This document shows, one piece after another, positions 20,740 to 29,810 of a stretch of DNA of 64,000 bases. Position 1 is the first letter of the stretch. Every line of letters starts with the position of its first letter. Where the stretch lies: the NCBI GenBank assembly GCA_020638135.1, contig JACKJE010000012.1:1-64000 (forward strand), read 5' to 3'. The notes below the pieces were generated by a model that worked only from the letters and a program-made list of their open reading frames with translations, had not been told where the DNA came from and searched no databases. This DNA comes from Methylobacteriaceae bacterium (GTDB lineage Bacteria > Pseudomonadota > Alphaproteobacteria > Rhizobiales > Beijerinckiaceae). Position numbers and translations under genes: made by a program.

Positions 20740-21808
20740 TGTCGACCTTTCGAACGTTTCCTCACGCTCTGGGTCGCGCTCTGCATCGTCGCGGGCGTCG
20801 CGCTCGGCCATTTCATGCCGGGCGCCTTTCACGCCATCGGCGCGATCGAGATCGCCAGGGTCAACCTGCCGGTCGCGGTGCTGATCTGGCTGATGATCAT
20901 TCCCATGTTGGTCAAGATCGACTTTTCCGCGCTCGGAGAAGTACGCGCCGCCACTGGCGCGGCATCGGCGTCACCCTGTTCATCAACTGGGCGGTCAAAC
21001 CGTTTTCGATGGCGGCGCTCGGCTGGTTCTTCGTCGGCCATCTGTTCCGGCCCTGGCTGCCCGCCGACCAGATCAATTCCCTACATCGCTGGCCTGATCC
21101 TGCTCGCGGCCGCGCCTCTGCACGGCGATGGTGTTCGTCTGGAGCAACCTGACGAAAGGCGAGCCGCATTTCACACTGTCGCAGGTCGCGCTCAACGACA
21201 CGATCATGGTCTTCGCCTTCGCGCCCATCGTCGGCCTGCTGCTCGGCCTCTCGGCCATCACGGTGCCCTGGAATACGCTGGTCCTTTCGGTCGTCCTCTA
21301 CATCGTGATCCCGGTGATCGCGGCGCAGATCATGCGGCGCGCCCTGCTGGCGTCGGGCGGCGAGGCGGCGCTTGCGGCCGCGCTGGCGAAGCTGCAGCCT
21401 CTGTCGCTGATCGCGTTGCTCGCGACCCTCGTTCTGCTGTTCGGCTTTCAGGGCGAGCAGATCCTGAAACAACCCGCGATCATCGCGTTGCTGGCGATCC
21501 CGATCCTGATCCAGGTCTATTTCAACGCGGGCTTCGCCTATCTGCTCAATCGCATCAGCGGCGAACAGCATTGCGTCGCCGGCCCGTCTGCGTTGATCGG
21601 CGCAAGCAATTTCTTCGAACTGGCCGTGGCCGCGGCCATCTCGCTGTTCGGCTTCGAATCCGGCGCCGCGCTCGCGACCGTGGTCGGCGTACTGATCGAA
21701 GTGCCGGTCATGCTGACGGTCGTCTGGATCGTGAACGGCAGCAAGGAGTGGTACGAGCGAAAGACGCCGGCCGCGGCAGACGCGACGGGAAGCGACCGCC
21801 ATGCCTGA
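20739..21808 (+). CDS. acr3: ACR3-family arsenite efflux transporter, frameshifted 5' half
   Basis: About 356 codons. After frame corrections the sequence reads AFHAIGAIEIARVNLPVAVL, LIWLMIIPMLVKIDFSALGE and the conserved cysteine region ending CTAMVFVWSNLTKGEPHFTL; the second half is in one clean frame with VALNDTIMVFAFAPIVGLLL, TVPWNTLVLSVVLYIVIPVI and SALIGASNFFELAVAAAISL. These are the ten-helix ACR3 (bile-acid/arsenite) permease signatures, including the cysteine needed for arsenite transport. It exports arsenite at the inner membrane. Frame changes fall near 20755, 20940, 21080 and 21120. The stop overlaps arsH by eight bases. Confidence 0.87.
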
Positions 21809-22514
21809 GACCACGCCCCAGATCGACGAAGCCTCCTTCCATCCGATCGACCGCGAAAAACTGCTCGCGCCGCAAATCTCCACGCACGCGCCGCGCATTC
21901 TGCTGCTCTACGGCTCGCTGCGGCAGCGCTCGTTCAGCCGGCTCGCGACAGAAGAGGCCGCGCGAATTCTGGCGCGTTACGGCGCCGAGACCCGCACCTT
22001 CGACCCGCACGGCCTGCCGCTTGTCGACGACGCCGGTCCAAATCATCCCAAGGCGAAAGAACTTCTCGATCTCGTGACGTGGAGCGAGGGCATGGTCTGG
22101 TGCTCGCCCGAACGCCACGGCGCGATGACGGGCGTGATGAAGACGCAGATCGACTGGATTCCTTTGTCGCTCGGCGCGGTGAGGCCAAGCCAGGGCAAGA
22201 CGCTGGCGGTCATGCAGGTCTGCGGCGGCTCGCAATCCTTCAACGCCGTCAACCAGCTGCGCATTCTCGGCCGCTGGATGCGCCTCGTCACCATTCCCAA
22301 CCAGTCGTCGATCGCGAAAGCCTTCATGGAATTCGACGACGACGACCGCATGAAGCCGTCGCCCTATTACGACCGGCTCGTCGACGTGATGGAAGAGCTC
22401 ATGAAATTCACGCTGCTGACGCGCGACCGCGCCGACTATCTCGTGGACCGCTATTCCGAACGCAAGGAGAGCGCGGAGCAATTGTCGAAGCGCGTCAACC
22501 AGCGCGCGATCTGA
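21801..22514 (+). CDS. arsH: ArsH NADPH-dependent FMN reductase
   Basis: Intact, 237 residues. The flavodoxin-like fold shows LLLYGSLRQRSFSRLATEEA (phosphate-binding loop, residues 35-54), VWCSPERHGAMTGVMKTQID and VMQVCGGSQSFNAVNQL, all hallmark ArsH segments. ArsH oxidises trivalent organoarsenicals to less toxic pentavalent forms in rhizobia and relatives. Its presence together with the ArsP-type permease suggests that the island handles methylated or aromatic arsenicals as well as inorganic arsenic. It is the last gene of the arsR-arsC-acr3-arsH transcript. Confidence 0.94.
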   Translation: MPETTPQIDEASFHPIDREKLLAPQISTHAPRILLLYGSLRQRSFSRLATEEAARILARYGAETRTFDPHGLPLVDDAGPNHPKAKELLDLVTWSEGMVWCSPERHGAMTGVMKTQIDWIPLSLGAVRPSQGKTLAVMQVCGGSQSFNAVNQLRILGRWMRLVTIPNQSSIAKAFMEFDDDDRMKPSPYYDRLVDVMEELMKFTLLTRDRADYLVDRYSERKESAEQLSKRVNQRAI

Positions 22515-22647
22515 GCGCGGCGCGACGGCGGTCCCTGGTCTCTCTCGCCAGGCGAAGTGATCCTGTGCGATAGAACACCGAAGATCGGCGAATGCCCGCG
22601 CAGGATCGGGGCGAATTCAGATTCAAGCCGCATGCGAGGCCGCGCCG

Positions 22648-23061
22648 ATGAATGTCCTGTCCCGAACCCTTGTCGCCCTGATGCTGCTCGCGCCAGCGAG
22701 CGCGCTGGCGCAAGCATCGAAGAATCCGACCCCGCCGCGCGAAACCCAGGCGGCGTTCGACGGTTTCATCGCGAAATTCCGGACGGCGCTGAAGGCCCAC
22801 GATTCGGCAGCCATCGCCGGAATGACGAAACTGCCCTTCATGGGCGACAAGGCCAATTCCGACGCCGCGCAATTCCGGGCGAAGGCCTATCCGCAATTCC
22901 TCACCGCGAAGAATCGCGCGTGCCTTCAGAAAAAGAAGGCCGCCTACGATCGCAACGGCGAGGGGAACGACAGTTTCTTTATATTCTGCGGCGAAAGCAT
23001 CTTCACCTTCACGAAGACGCCGTCAGGTTTTCTCTTCACGGATGTCGACGCGAACGATTGA
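22648..23061 (+). CDS. Hypothetical secreted protein
   Basis: 137 residues. A Sec signal peptide MNVLSRTLVALMLLAPASALA is followed by a soluble domain of about 115 residues with AAFDGFIAKFRTALKAHDSA and NDSFFIFCGESIFTFTKTPS. Two cysteines in the mature part could form a disulfide in the periplasm. I do not recognise the family with certainty; the arrangement resembles small NTF2/SnoaL-like periplasmic proteins. It lies alone, convergent with the chloride channel gene. Confidence 0.75.
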   Translation: MNVLSRTLVALMLLAPASALAQASKNPTPPRETQAAFDGFIAKFRTALKAHDSAAIAGMTKLPFMGDKANSDAAQFRAKAYPQFLTAKNRACLQKKKAAYDRNGEGNDSFFIFCGESIFTFTKTPSGFLFTDVDAND

Positions 23062-23070
23062 CGCGCGCGC

Positions 23071-24897
23071 TCAGCGCTCGACGAACGCCCGGTTACGCTT
23101 TTCCAGCTCCTCGCCGTAGCGACGCAGCGCATGGGCTTCCGATAGGCGGCCGATCACGCGGCGGTTCGTATCGTCGGTGACGACGGCGAGCACGTCGGCC
23201 TCCTCGGCGGCGAACATGTCGAGCGCATCCTTCACGGTCGCACGCGGCGTCAGATACGCCTTCTGCTGGTGGGCGAGCTTGGCGATAGGTTCGATCGGAT
23301 CTGTCTCGGCGGCGTGGATGTCGCCGACCAGCACCGAGCCGCAATAGCGCCCGTCCGCATCCGTCAGCATCACTTCCTTGGTCACGCCGAGCGGCACGCG
23401 GATGCGCGCCTGCCCGATCGTCGTCTCCTGCGGCAATGTGCGCACGCTCCTGCGCATCAGCCGCGCGACGGAGAGGTCGCGCATCCAGCCGACGTCGTGC
23501 GGCCCGTGGGCGTATCGTCTCGCCGCGCAGGTGAAAGCGCCATGTGGCGAAGGAATAGCCGAAAGTCCCGCGCACCACGACCGACACGATCAGCGAAGCG
23601 ATGAAGGCGTAGAGCGTGACGCCGAAATCGCCGGTCATCTCCAGCGCCAGAAAGGTCATGGACATCGGCGCGCCGACAATGCCGGTGCCGAGCGCGGTCA
23701 TGCCCACCACCGCCATGGCCGCCGGCTCGGCCCGCGCGGTGAAGGCGACGAGCGCGGTGACATCGGCATAGCAGCGCCCGACATAGGCGCCGATCATCAA
23801 CGAAGCGAAGAACAGGCCGCCACGAAAGCCCGAGCCGAGCGAAACGGACGAGGCCGCGAATTTCAGGACGAGCATGGCGAGCAACGCCATGGCGGAAAAT
23901 TCCGGCGAGGTCGCGAGCAGGATGGCCCCGTGGCCCGAGCCGAGCGCGGCCGGCGTCGCCATGCCGATCGCGCCGACGACGAGCCCGCCGACGACGGGCC
24001 GAAGCCAGCCCGGCTTGACCAGCGAATTGAAGACACGCTCGGTATTCGCCACCATGCTCATCAGCGCGATGGCGACGCCCGAACAAAGAAGCGCGACCAG
24101 CACGATATGCGCGAAGGCGGTCGGCGCGAGCGAATCCCCGCCGGGCGGGCTCGTCAGCAGGCTGTGGTCGACGAACAGTCGCGACACCAGCGTCGAAACG
24201 ACCGCGCTCGCCGCGATCGGCGCGAGCGAGGCGACGCTGTAGGCGCCGGAGAATCGTCTCGAAGGCGTAGAAGGCGCCCGCCAGCGGCGCATTGAACGCC
24301 GCCGCGATCGCGCCCGCCGCGCCGCAGGCGACCAGCAACCGCATGTCGTTGCGCCGCGCCCTGAGTTCGCGCCTGAGCCGAGAGGCGAAGGCCGAGCAGA
24401 CCTGCGTATAGGCGGCCTCTAAGCCCGACCGAACCGCCGAACCCGTTCGACACCATGGTCTGCGCCGTGATGAACAGCGAGCCGCCGATCGACATGCGTC
24501 CGCCGAGCAGCGCATTCGCCTCGATGGCGTCGTGCACCCGGCCGCGAAACCGCGGCGCGACAAATTTGGCGAGCAGCGCCAGGACGATCCCGCCCGCTGT
24601 CACGACCACGACGGCGCGCCAGGCTTCGAGCGACGGCGCGAGACTGAGCCGCAGCCCGCGCGGCAGGCCGAACAGCGTCTCGTGCATGAATTGCGAGGCC
24701 ATGCTCATGCCGGTGACGAACAGCCCGCTGACCGCGCCGATGAACAGCGCGACCACGACCAGCCCCAATTCCCGCGTTCGCACGAAGGCGCGCGCCCACA
24801 ACGGAAACAGGCGGCCGAACACCTGTGTCGGCGGCGCCGCCGACGAAAGCGGCTCGGCGGCCGGCTGGTCGAGGCCGGCAGGTCTGGGTTCATTCAT
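23071..24897 (-). CDS. ClC-family chloride channel/transporter with C-terminal CBS pair, frameshifted
   Basis: About 609 codons from MNEPRPAGLDQPAAEPLSS. Membrane helices start at LGLVVVALFIGAVSGLFVTG; the selectivity-filter motifs appear as NGFGGSVGLEAAYTQV (GKEGP equivalent) and GSGFRGGLFFASLMIGAYVG (GxFxP equivalent), with AAGAIAAAFNAPLAGAFYAF between. The C-terminal 140 residues form two CBS domains (LMRRSVRTLPQETTIGQARI ... MLTDADGRYCGSVLVGDIHA ... DDTNRRVIGRLSEAHALRRY). Frame changes occur near 24415, 24255 and 23505. ClC-CBS proteins move chloride in exchange for protons or by diffusion, with the CBS part usually sensing nucleotides. It is convergent with the secreted protein gene. Confidence 0.85.
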
Positions 24898-24976
24898 GGC
24901 TTGCGTGCAGATGCGAAAACACCGCAGGAACGCGGGCGCTCGGGTCGGTTTGGGATGGACCGCGCGCGTGGCGAGA

Positions 24977-25765
24977 TCAAGGCGGCGCGGCCGTATAGAT
25001 CGTCAGCTTCAGCGCGGGATCGTCGTTCGATTGAAATGTCGCGTAAGCGAGCCGCACGGCGCCCTTCTTCGGATGCGACAGCGATTTCTGTCCGGCGGCC
25101 GGCCGCCGCACGTCATGCGCCTGCCACCAGGCCGCGAATTCCGCGCTCGCCGCCCTCAGCCGCTCGACGAGGCCGACGAAAGCCGGATCCCTCGCATGAA
25201 GATCGTAGGTCGCGCGGAATTGCGCGATCATGCGCCGCGCCTCTTCGGGCCAGCCCGACCCGAACAACGCGCGCGTCGCAGGATTGCTGAACATGCCGAT
25301 CAGCGTGTTGCGCTCTTCCTCGGCTAGGCGCCCGAACGCGAACATATCCTCGGCCGCCGCATTCCACGCCAGAACGTCCCACAATCTGCCAGTGATATAG
25401 GCGGGCTGGCTGAGGCTTTCGACAATGCGGCGCAGCGCCTCCGGCACGCTCTCGCGCGCGAAGGCCTGCATTTCTCCGGCGCCGGCAAGGGTCAGGAGAT
25501 GGGCGCGATCGACGGCCGACAGCCGCAGCGCGCGCGCCAGAGCGTCAAGCGTCGATGCGGACGGATTGACCGCCCGGCCCTGTTCGATGCGCACATACCA
25601 GTCGATCCCGATGCCGGCGAGTTCGGCGACCTCCTCGCAGCGCAGGCCCGGCGTGCGCCGCCGGCGGCCCTCCGGCAGGCCGGCAGCCTCCGGCCGCAAC
25701 GCCGCGCGCCGCGACCGCAGGAAATCTCCGAGCTCTCTGCGGTTGCGCGGGATGGTCTGAAGCAT
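24977..25765 (-). CDS. XRE-family regulator with MmyB-like ligand-binding domain
   Basis: 262 residues from MLQTIPRNRRELGDFLRSRR. The N-terminal helix-turn-helix is RTPGLRCEEVAELAGIGIDW followed by YVRIEQGR; the C-terminal domain (about residues 105-250) has ITGRLWDVLAWNAAAEDMF and ALFGSGWPEEARRMIAQFRA, the PAS-like MmyB ligand-binding fold that holds a fatty-acid-type ligand in known members. Such regulators usually act on an adjacent oxidoreductase gene; here the divergent zinc-independent alcohol dehydrogenase-like gene starts 100 bases away, so it is the obvious target. Confidence 0.9.
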   Translation of the reverse strand: MLQTIPRNRRELGDFLRSRRAALRPEAAGLPEGRRRRTPGLRCEEVAELAGIGIDWYVRIEQGRAVNPSASTLDALARALRLSAVDRAHLLTLAGAGEMQAFARESVPEALRRIVESLSQPAYITGRLWDVLAWNAAAEDMFAFGRLAEEERNTLIGMFSNPATRALFGSGWPEEARRMIAQFRATYDLHARDPAFVGLVERLRAASAEFAAWWQAHDVRRPAAGQKSLSHPKKGAVRLAYATFQSNDDPALKLTIYTAAPP

Positions 25766-25864
25766 TGGGGCCCCGGCGGGGATTGATTGATCCCAGGATA
25801 ATACCGGGTCTGGCGCCTCGGCGCGAGAGGCGATTGAATATCGCATCCCTTCAGGAGTTCGCCC

Positions 25865-26929
25865 ATGAAAGCCGCCGTTCTCGACGCCATCGGTTCGCCC
25901 CTCGCGGTGCGCGAGGTTCCCGATCCCACGATCGGCACGGGCGACGTGATCATCGATGTCGCGGCCGCCCGCGTGCTTCCATACATGAAGGAAGTGCTCG
26001 ACGGCCGGCGGCCCTACCTGCTGAAGACGCCGATCATCCCTGGCTCCGGCGGCATCGGCCGCATTCGCGCCGTCGGCCCGGACGCGACGCGGCTGAAGCC
26101 GGGCGACTGGGTCTTCGTCGATTCGACCGTCCGCGCCCGCGACGACGCCGTGTCGCCCGACATCATCCTGCAGGGCCTGACCGCCGGCTCGCCCGAGGCC
26201 ATGCCGTTGCAGAGCTATTTCCACGACGGCTCCTTCGCCGAGCGGATGCGCGCGCCGACCGAGAACGTCACGCGCCTCGACCTGGCGGACCGCGCGGATG
26301 CGATCCGCTGGAGCGGGCTCGGAACCTGCCTTGTGCCCTACGGCGGCCTTCTGGCCGGCGCATTGCAACCCGGCGAAACCGCGCTGGTCAGCGGCGCGAC
26401 CGGCAATTTCGGTTCGGCCGGCGTCGCCGTCGCTTTGGCGATGGGCGCGGCGGCGGTCGTGGCGCCCGGGCGCAACCGCGCCGCGCTTGCCGACCTCGCA
26501 CGCCGTTTCGGGTCCCGCGTGAAAACCGTGGCGCTGAGCGGCGACGAGACGACCGACGTCGCCGCGATGAAGGCCGCGGCCGGCCCGGTCGACCTCGTGC
26601 TCGACCTCATGCCGCCCCTGCCGAACGCCGCGCCCGCCCGCGCGGCTGCACTCGCCGTGCGTCCAAACGGCCGCGTCGTGCTGATGGGCGGCATAGCCGG
26701 CGACATCGCCCTGCCCTACGGCTGGCTGATGCGCCACAATGTGACTGTGCGCGGCCAGTGGATGTATCCGCGCACGGCGCCCGCGCGTCTCGCCGCGCTC
26801 GTGCGCGCGGGCCTGCTCGACCTCTCCGCCTTCGAGAGCGCCGTCTTCGCGCTCGACGACATTCACGCGGCCCTCGATCACGCCGAGGCCCACGGCGGAC
26901 CGTTTCGCGGGACCGTGGTCGCACCGTAA
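25865..26929 (+). CDS. Medium-chain alcohol dehydrogenase-like oxidoreductase
   Basis: Intact, 354 residues. GroES-like N-terminal half (VREVPDPTIGTGDVIIDV, IIPGSGGIGRIRAVGPDATR) and Rossmann half with LVSGATGNFGSAGVAVALA and a C-terminal RGQWMYPRTAPARLAALVRA. The residues that bind catalytic zinc in classical enzymes are not in their usual places, so this is probably a quinone-oxidoreductase-like member. It is divergent from the MmyB-type regulator and probably controlled by it. The substrate is unknown. Confidence 0.88.
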   Translation: MKAAVLDAIGSPLAVREVPDPTIGTGDVIIDVAAARVLPYMKEVLDGRRPYLLKTPIIPGSGGIGRIRAVGPDATRLKPGDWVFVDSTVRARDDAVSPDIILQGLTAGSPEAMPLQSYFHDGSFAERMRAPTENVTRLDLADRADAIRWSGLGTCLVPYGGLLAGALQPGETALVSGATGNFGSAGVAVALAMGAAAVVAPGRNRAALADLARRFGSRVKTVALSGDETTDVAAMKAAAGPVDLVLDLMPPLPNAAPARAAALAVRPNGRVVLMGGIAGDIALPYGWLMRHNVTVRGQWMYPRTAPARLAALVRAGLLDLSAFESAVFALDDIHAALDHAEAHGGPFRGTVVAP

Positions 26930-27003
26930 AACGACAGGGAACGATCCCTGCGCTTAAGCCTTCCTTCACCACGTCGCGACAAGATCGACGGCGGAGTGAA
27001 GTC

Positions 27004-27303
27004 ATGCAGTCAGCCGAGTCCGCCCCCAAGAGCCTCGAACCGAGCCTGTGGTCCCGCCTGCCGGCGCATACGCTGTTCGGCGCGCTCGGCGTCGGCCTGA
27101 TCGCGCTGGTGCTGTCCCACCCCGCCGTCATGTCGCTCGCCGGCCTCGACATCGCGCGCCAGCGCCCCGGCGCCGCCCGGATCGACATCATGCCGACTGG
27201 CACGATCGCGCCCGTCGCCGCGCAGGCGTCGCACAGCGCCAAACCCCAGGCGACCATCCGCGGCCTGGTCGGCCTGCGCGCCGCCATCCGCAACCACCTC
27301 TGA
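27004..27303 (+). CDS. Small hypothetical membrane protein
   Basis: 99 residues. A single hydrophobic segment LFGALGVGLIALVLSHPAVM (about residues 25-44) is followed by a basic, Ala/Pro-rich tail. GGCGGAGTGAAGTC precedes the ATG. I do not recognise a family. Before the IS1595 insertion at 27355 this gene was immediately upstream of recA on the same strand. Confidence 0.6.
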   Translation: MQSAESAPKSLEPSLWSRLPAHTLFGALGVGLIALVLSHPAVMSLAGLDIARQRPGAARIDIMPTGTIAPVAAQASHSAKPQATIRGLVGLRAAIRNHL

Positions 27304-27346
27304 CCGTCCGCGGCTTAACCATCTGATTTCAAAAGACACGATTGGA

Positions 27347-27354
27347 ACAAAAAA
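27347..27354. repeat. Left target-site duplication of the IS1595-family element
   Basis: ACAAAAAA, identical to 29813-29820 on the other side. Eight bases is the usual duplication length for IS1595. The sequence is A-rich, so the exact register could be off by a base or so. Confidence 0.7.
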
Positions 27355-27358
27355 GGGT

Positions 27359-27378
27359 ATTATGCACTTTACATAACG
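27359..27378 (+). repeat. IS1595-family left inverted repeat
   Basis: ATTATGCACTTTACATAACG; 18 of 20 bases match the reverse complement of 29789-29808. Confidence 0.85.
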
Positions 27379-27385
27379 ACGCTGT

Positions 27386-27409
27386 TCCGATAGAGTTCTC
27401 TCTATCGGA
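27386..27409 (+). promoter_or_regulatory. Hairpin covering the transposase ribosome-binding site
   Basis: Perfect 10-bp stem TCCGATAGAG / CTCTATCGGA with loop TTCT. The right arm contains the first three bases of the GGAG at 27407-27410, the ribosome-binding site eight bases upstream of the transposase ATG. In messages that read in from outside, the hairpin would hide this site. Confidence 0.65.
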
Positions 27410-27418
27410 GCTAACGCT

Positions 27419-28342
27419 ATGACCAATCTCACCGATCCGATTTTCACCGACGAGGAAGCCGCCCGCGCTCATTTCGAGGCGATCCGCTGGCCGGATAGCA
27501 AGCCGGTTTGCCCGCACTGCGGCGCGATCGACGCCGCGACCCGCGTCGCCGGCAAGTCGCATCGCCCCGGCCTCATTGCCTGCCGCGCCTGCCGCGAGCA
27601 CTACACGGTCACGGTCGGCACGATCATGGAAAGCTCGCATATCCCGCTGAACAAGTGGGCGCTCGGCTTTCACCTGATGGCGTCGAGCAAGAAAGGCATT
27701 TCTGCTCACCAGCTCATGCGCAACCTCGGGCTCGGCTCCTACCGCACCGCATGGTTCATGGCCCATCGCATCCGCGAAGCCATGTTCGACAACGATCCTG
27801 AGCCCTTGGGCGGCAAGGGCAAGACGGTCGAGGTCGACGAAACCTACATTGGCAAGCCCGCCGAGACGTTCGTGTCCGGCAAGGGATGGCAGTCGAAGCG
27901 CGGCACGGCGACCAAGCGCAAGGTTCTGACGATGGTCGAGCGCGGCGGACGCTCGATTTCGATCAAGGTGGACGACCTGACCATCCCGACGATCAAGCGG
28001 ATCATCGGCGCAAACGTCGTGCTCGACTCGACGCTGAACACCGACGAAGCGCAGTGGTACAAGGCGCCCGGCAAGAACTTCGCCAAGCATGAGGCCGTCA
28101 ATCACGGCGCTGGCGAATACGTCCGGGGCGAGACGACAACGAACACGGTCGAAGGCTTCTTCGGCATCTTCAAGCGCGGCATGCGCGGCGTCTATCACCA
28201 CTGCGGCGAACAACACTTGCAGGCGTATCTGAACGAATTCGATTTCCGCTATTCGAACCGTGTCGGCCTCGGCGTGAATGATACCGAGCGCACCCGCCGC
28301 GCCATCAAGGGTGGCGAAGGCAAGCGCCTGAAGTATCGTTGA
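27419..28342 (+). CDS. IS1595-family (ISXO2-like) transposase
   Basis: 307 residues, intact. An N-terminal zinc ribbon (KPVCPHCGAID ... LIACRACREHYTVTVGTIM) precedes the DDE-type catalytic core: first Asp in KTVEVDETYIGKP, second in NVVLDSTLNTDE, and the third acidic position in the NTVEGFFGIFKRGMRG region, with the HHCGEQHLQAYLNEFDFRYS tail typical of ISXO2-like proteins. It cuts and pastes the element. All key residues are present, so the element may still be active. Confidence 0.95.
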   Translation: MTNLTDPIFTDEEAARAHFEAIRWPDSKPVCPHCGAIDAATRVAGKSHRPGLIACRACREHYTVTVGTIMESSHIPLNKWALGFHLMASSKKGISAHQLMRNLGLGSYRTAWFMAHRIREAMFDNDPEPLGGKGKTVEVDETYIGKPAETFVSGKGWQSKRGTATKRKVLTMVERGGRSISIKVDDLTIPTIKRIIGANVVLDSTLNTDEAQWYKAPGKNFAKHEAVNHGAGEYVRGETTTNTVEGFFGIFKRGMRGVYHHCGEQHLQAYLNEFDFRYSNRVGLGVNDTERTRRAIKGGEGKRLKYR

Positions 28343-28383
28343 CCTCGTTCGCCGCGAGCGAGCAAAACGCCAGCTTAAACGGC

Positions 28384-28563
28384 TCAGGCGTCTTTTGACT
28401 TGGCTCGAACTTTTCTAAGCGCCTTCGTCTCGCGTTGGACTTGAGCGCGCTCTGTCGATCCGACCAGTTTCTTGGTCGGCTGCGGCGGCGTGCTCAAGGC
28501 ACGCCTTAGCGCATCATCGCGCCTTTTCACGATCTCGGCTTCCGACAGTTTTTCCGCGCTCAT
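28384..28563 (-). CDS. Small basic passenger protein of the IS1595 element
   Basis: 59 residues: MSAEKLSEAEIVKRRDDALR, then RALSTPPQPTKKLVGSTERA and QVQRETKALRKVRAKSKDA. It is mostly charged and predicted helical, with no cysteine or membrane segment. It begins nine bases after the stop of the protease gene, so the two probably form an operon inside the element. I recognise no family. A similar small ORF at the same place in related elements would be needed to confirm that it is a real gene. Confidence 0.5.
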   Translation of the reverse strand: MSAEKLSEAEIVKRRDDALRRALSTPPQPTKKLVGSTERAQVQRETKALRKVRAKSKDA

Positions 28564-28572
28564 CGATTTGCC

Positions 28573-29766
28573 CTAGTCCGCTATCGGCCCAACGTTCTTA
28601 GACTCCAACCATTTTTCCGTGGCGATTTTCCGGCGGTTAGTGAAGACCGGCAAGTCCAGGATATCAAGAATATCCCACGACGGTACGACACACGTCATCC
28701 CGCTGAACCCATGCACATACTGGCGTTCCAATGACGTCTCAGGCGCGCTCATCGTTTCGAGCCTTCTCCTGTCATATGGCATGGCTTCCGAAAACTGACC
28801 CCAATGAATTCCGAGCAGGCGCAACATGGTGCGGGGTTTCAATCGTCCATTGTGCGATTTTATTCGACCTCGGAAGCTCTCGCGGCCCGCGTAGTCGCGT
28901 CCGTTCGACGACAATTGGGCTTCATTGAACTCGATATCTAAAGCCTCGAAACCCTCACCGTGCATCGCGGACAAGTCGGAACCGAAAGTCCTGTACGCGA
29001 AGACTGGGGAGCCGGAAAACCCGGTTCGTGAATGCATGTCGACAATGAAATTTGCACCCCGGAAGCCGGTAGGTTCCTTCACCGCAGCCATGTCATGGGG
29101 GAGCATAGAGACGTTTCCAAAGCGCGCGCTTGGAATATTCAATTCCACCCCACTGTTATCTGCGAATAGACCGATCATGAATGTGTCGTCGCCAACGGCA
29201 ATTAGTTCGTCTAGTGCCATGCCAGAGCTCGGACGTGAAAGCACCATTCGAATATCAACTGCCGATAAATCATGCACCTTGCTGTCGAGATTAAGTTCAA
29301 TCGCGGCAATATCGTGCCCGCCGGGCACGAACTCCCATTCGGACGGATCAAACTCGATTACATCAACACCACCGTCGACCGTATTTATTCGGACAACACT
29401 GGCTCCGTCACGAATCGCTACGTGCCAGTTCGTCACGCCATAGTGAAACGTCGGCGTGCGAACGTGCGGCATTGTGCAGACCGCAACTACAAATCCCGTC
29501 CCACATGGACTGCACCCGGCTTTGGCGTCATCGACGCTCCTATAGAGATAGAAGACGCAATTCACGACGTTTCTGGGCAGAACTGGCATTCCGACTGGAA
29601 CCCACGACCTTTGAGGCACACCGCAAGACGAGTCGAATTGATACGGCACGCGGCAAAACTGAAGATCGGCCCAATCGATCGTGTGGATCAAGCCATCATT
29701 GCCAGCCAACCGGGGATGCAATCTCTCCGCAGCGTTCTCTCTGCTGTTTTCGTTAGCATTTCCCAT
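28573..29766 (-). CDS. Trypsin-like serine protease, passenger of the IS1595 element
   Basis: 397 residues. The catalytic triad of chymotrypsin-fold proteases is visible in order: His115 in YGVTNWHVA, Asp152 in PGGHDIAAIEL, Ser251 in SRTGFSGSPVF (the GxSGxP loop), preceded by GTGFVVAV, which starts the first barrel. There is no signal peptide or membrane segment, so it should act in the cytoplasm, unlike most DegP-type proteins, and no PDZ domain follows. Base composition is lower in GC than the chromosome. It is transcribed inward from the right end of the element, with its start 23 bases from the inverted repeat. The role is unknown; a toxin, defence or maintenance function is possible but unproven. 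Confidence 0.85.
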   Translation of the reverse strand: MGNANENSRENAAERLHPRLAGNDGLIHTIDWADLQFCRVPYQFDSSCGVPQRSWVPVGMPVLPRNVVNCVFYLYRSVDDAKAGCSPCGTGFVVAVCTMPHVRTPTFHYGVTNWHVAIRDGASVVRINTVDGGVDVIEFDPSEWEFVPGGHDIAAIELNLDSKVHDLSAVDIRMVLSRPSSGMALDELIAVGDDTFMIGLFADNSGVELNIPSARFGNVSMLPHDMAAVKEPTGFRGANFIVDMHSRTGFSGSPVFAYRTFGSDLSAMHGEGFEALDIEFNEAQLSSNGRDYAGRESFRGRIKSHNGRLKPRTMLRLLGIHWGQFSEAMPYDRRRLETMSAPETSLERQYVHGFSGMTCVVPSWDILDILDLPVFTNRRKIATEKWLESKNVGPIAD

Positions 29767-29788
29767 GTCGGGGTTCCTTCGTCGGCCC

Positions 29789-29808
29789 CGTTATGCGAAG
29801 TGCATAAT
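29789..29808 (-). repeat. IS1595-family right inverted repeat
   Basis: CGTTATGCGAAGTGCATAAT; its reverse complement matches 27359-27378 at 18 of 20 positions. Confidence 0.85.
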
Positions 29809-29810
29809 TG

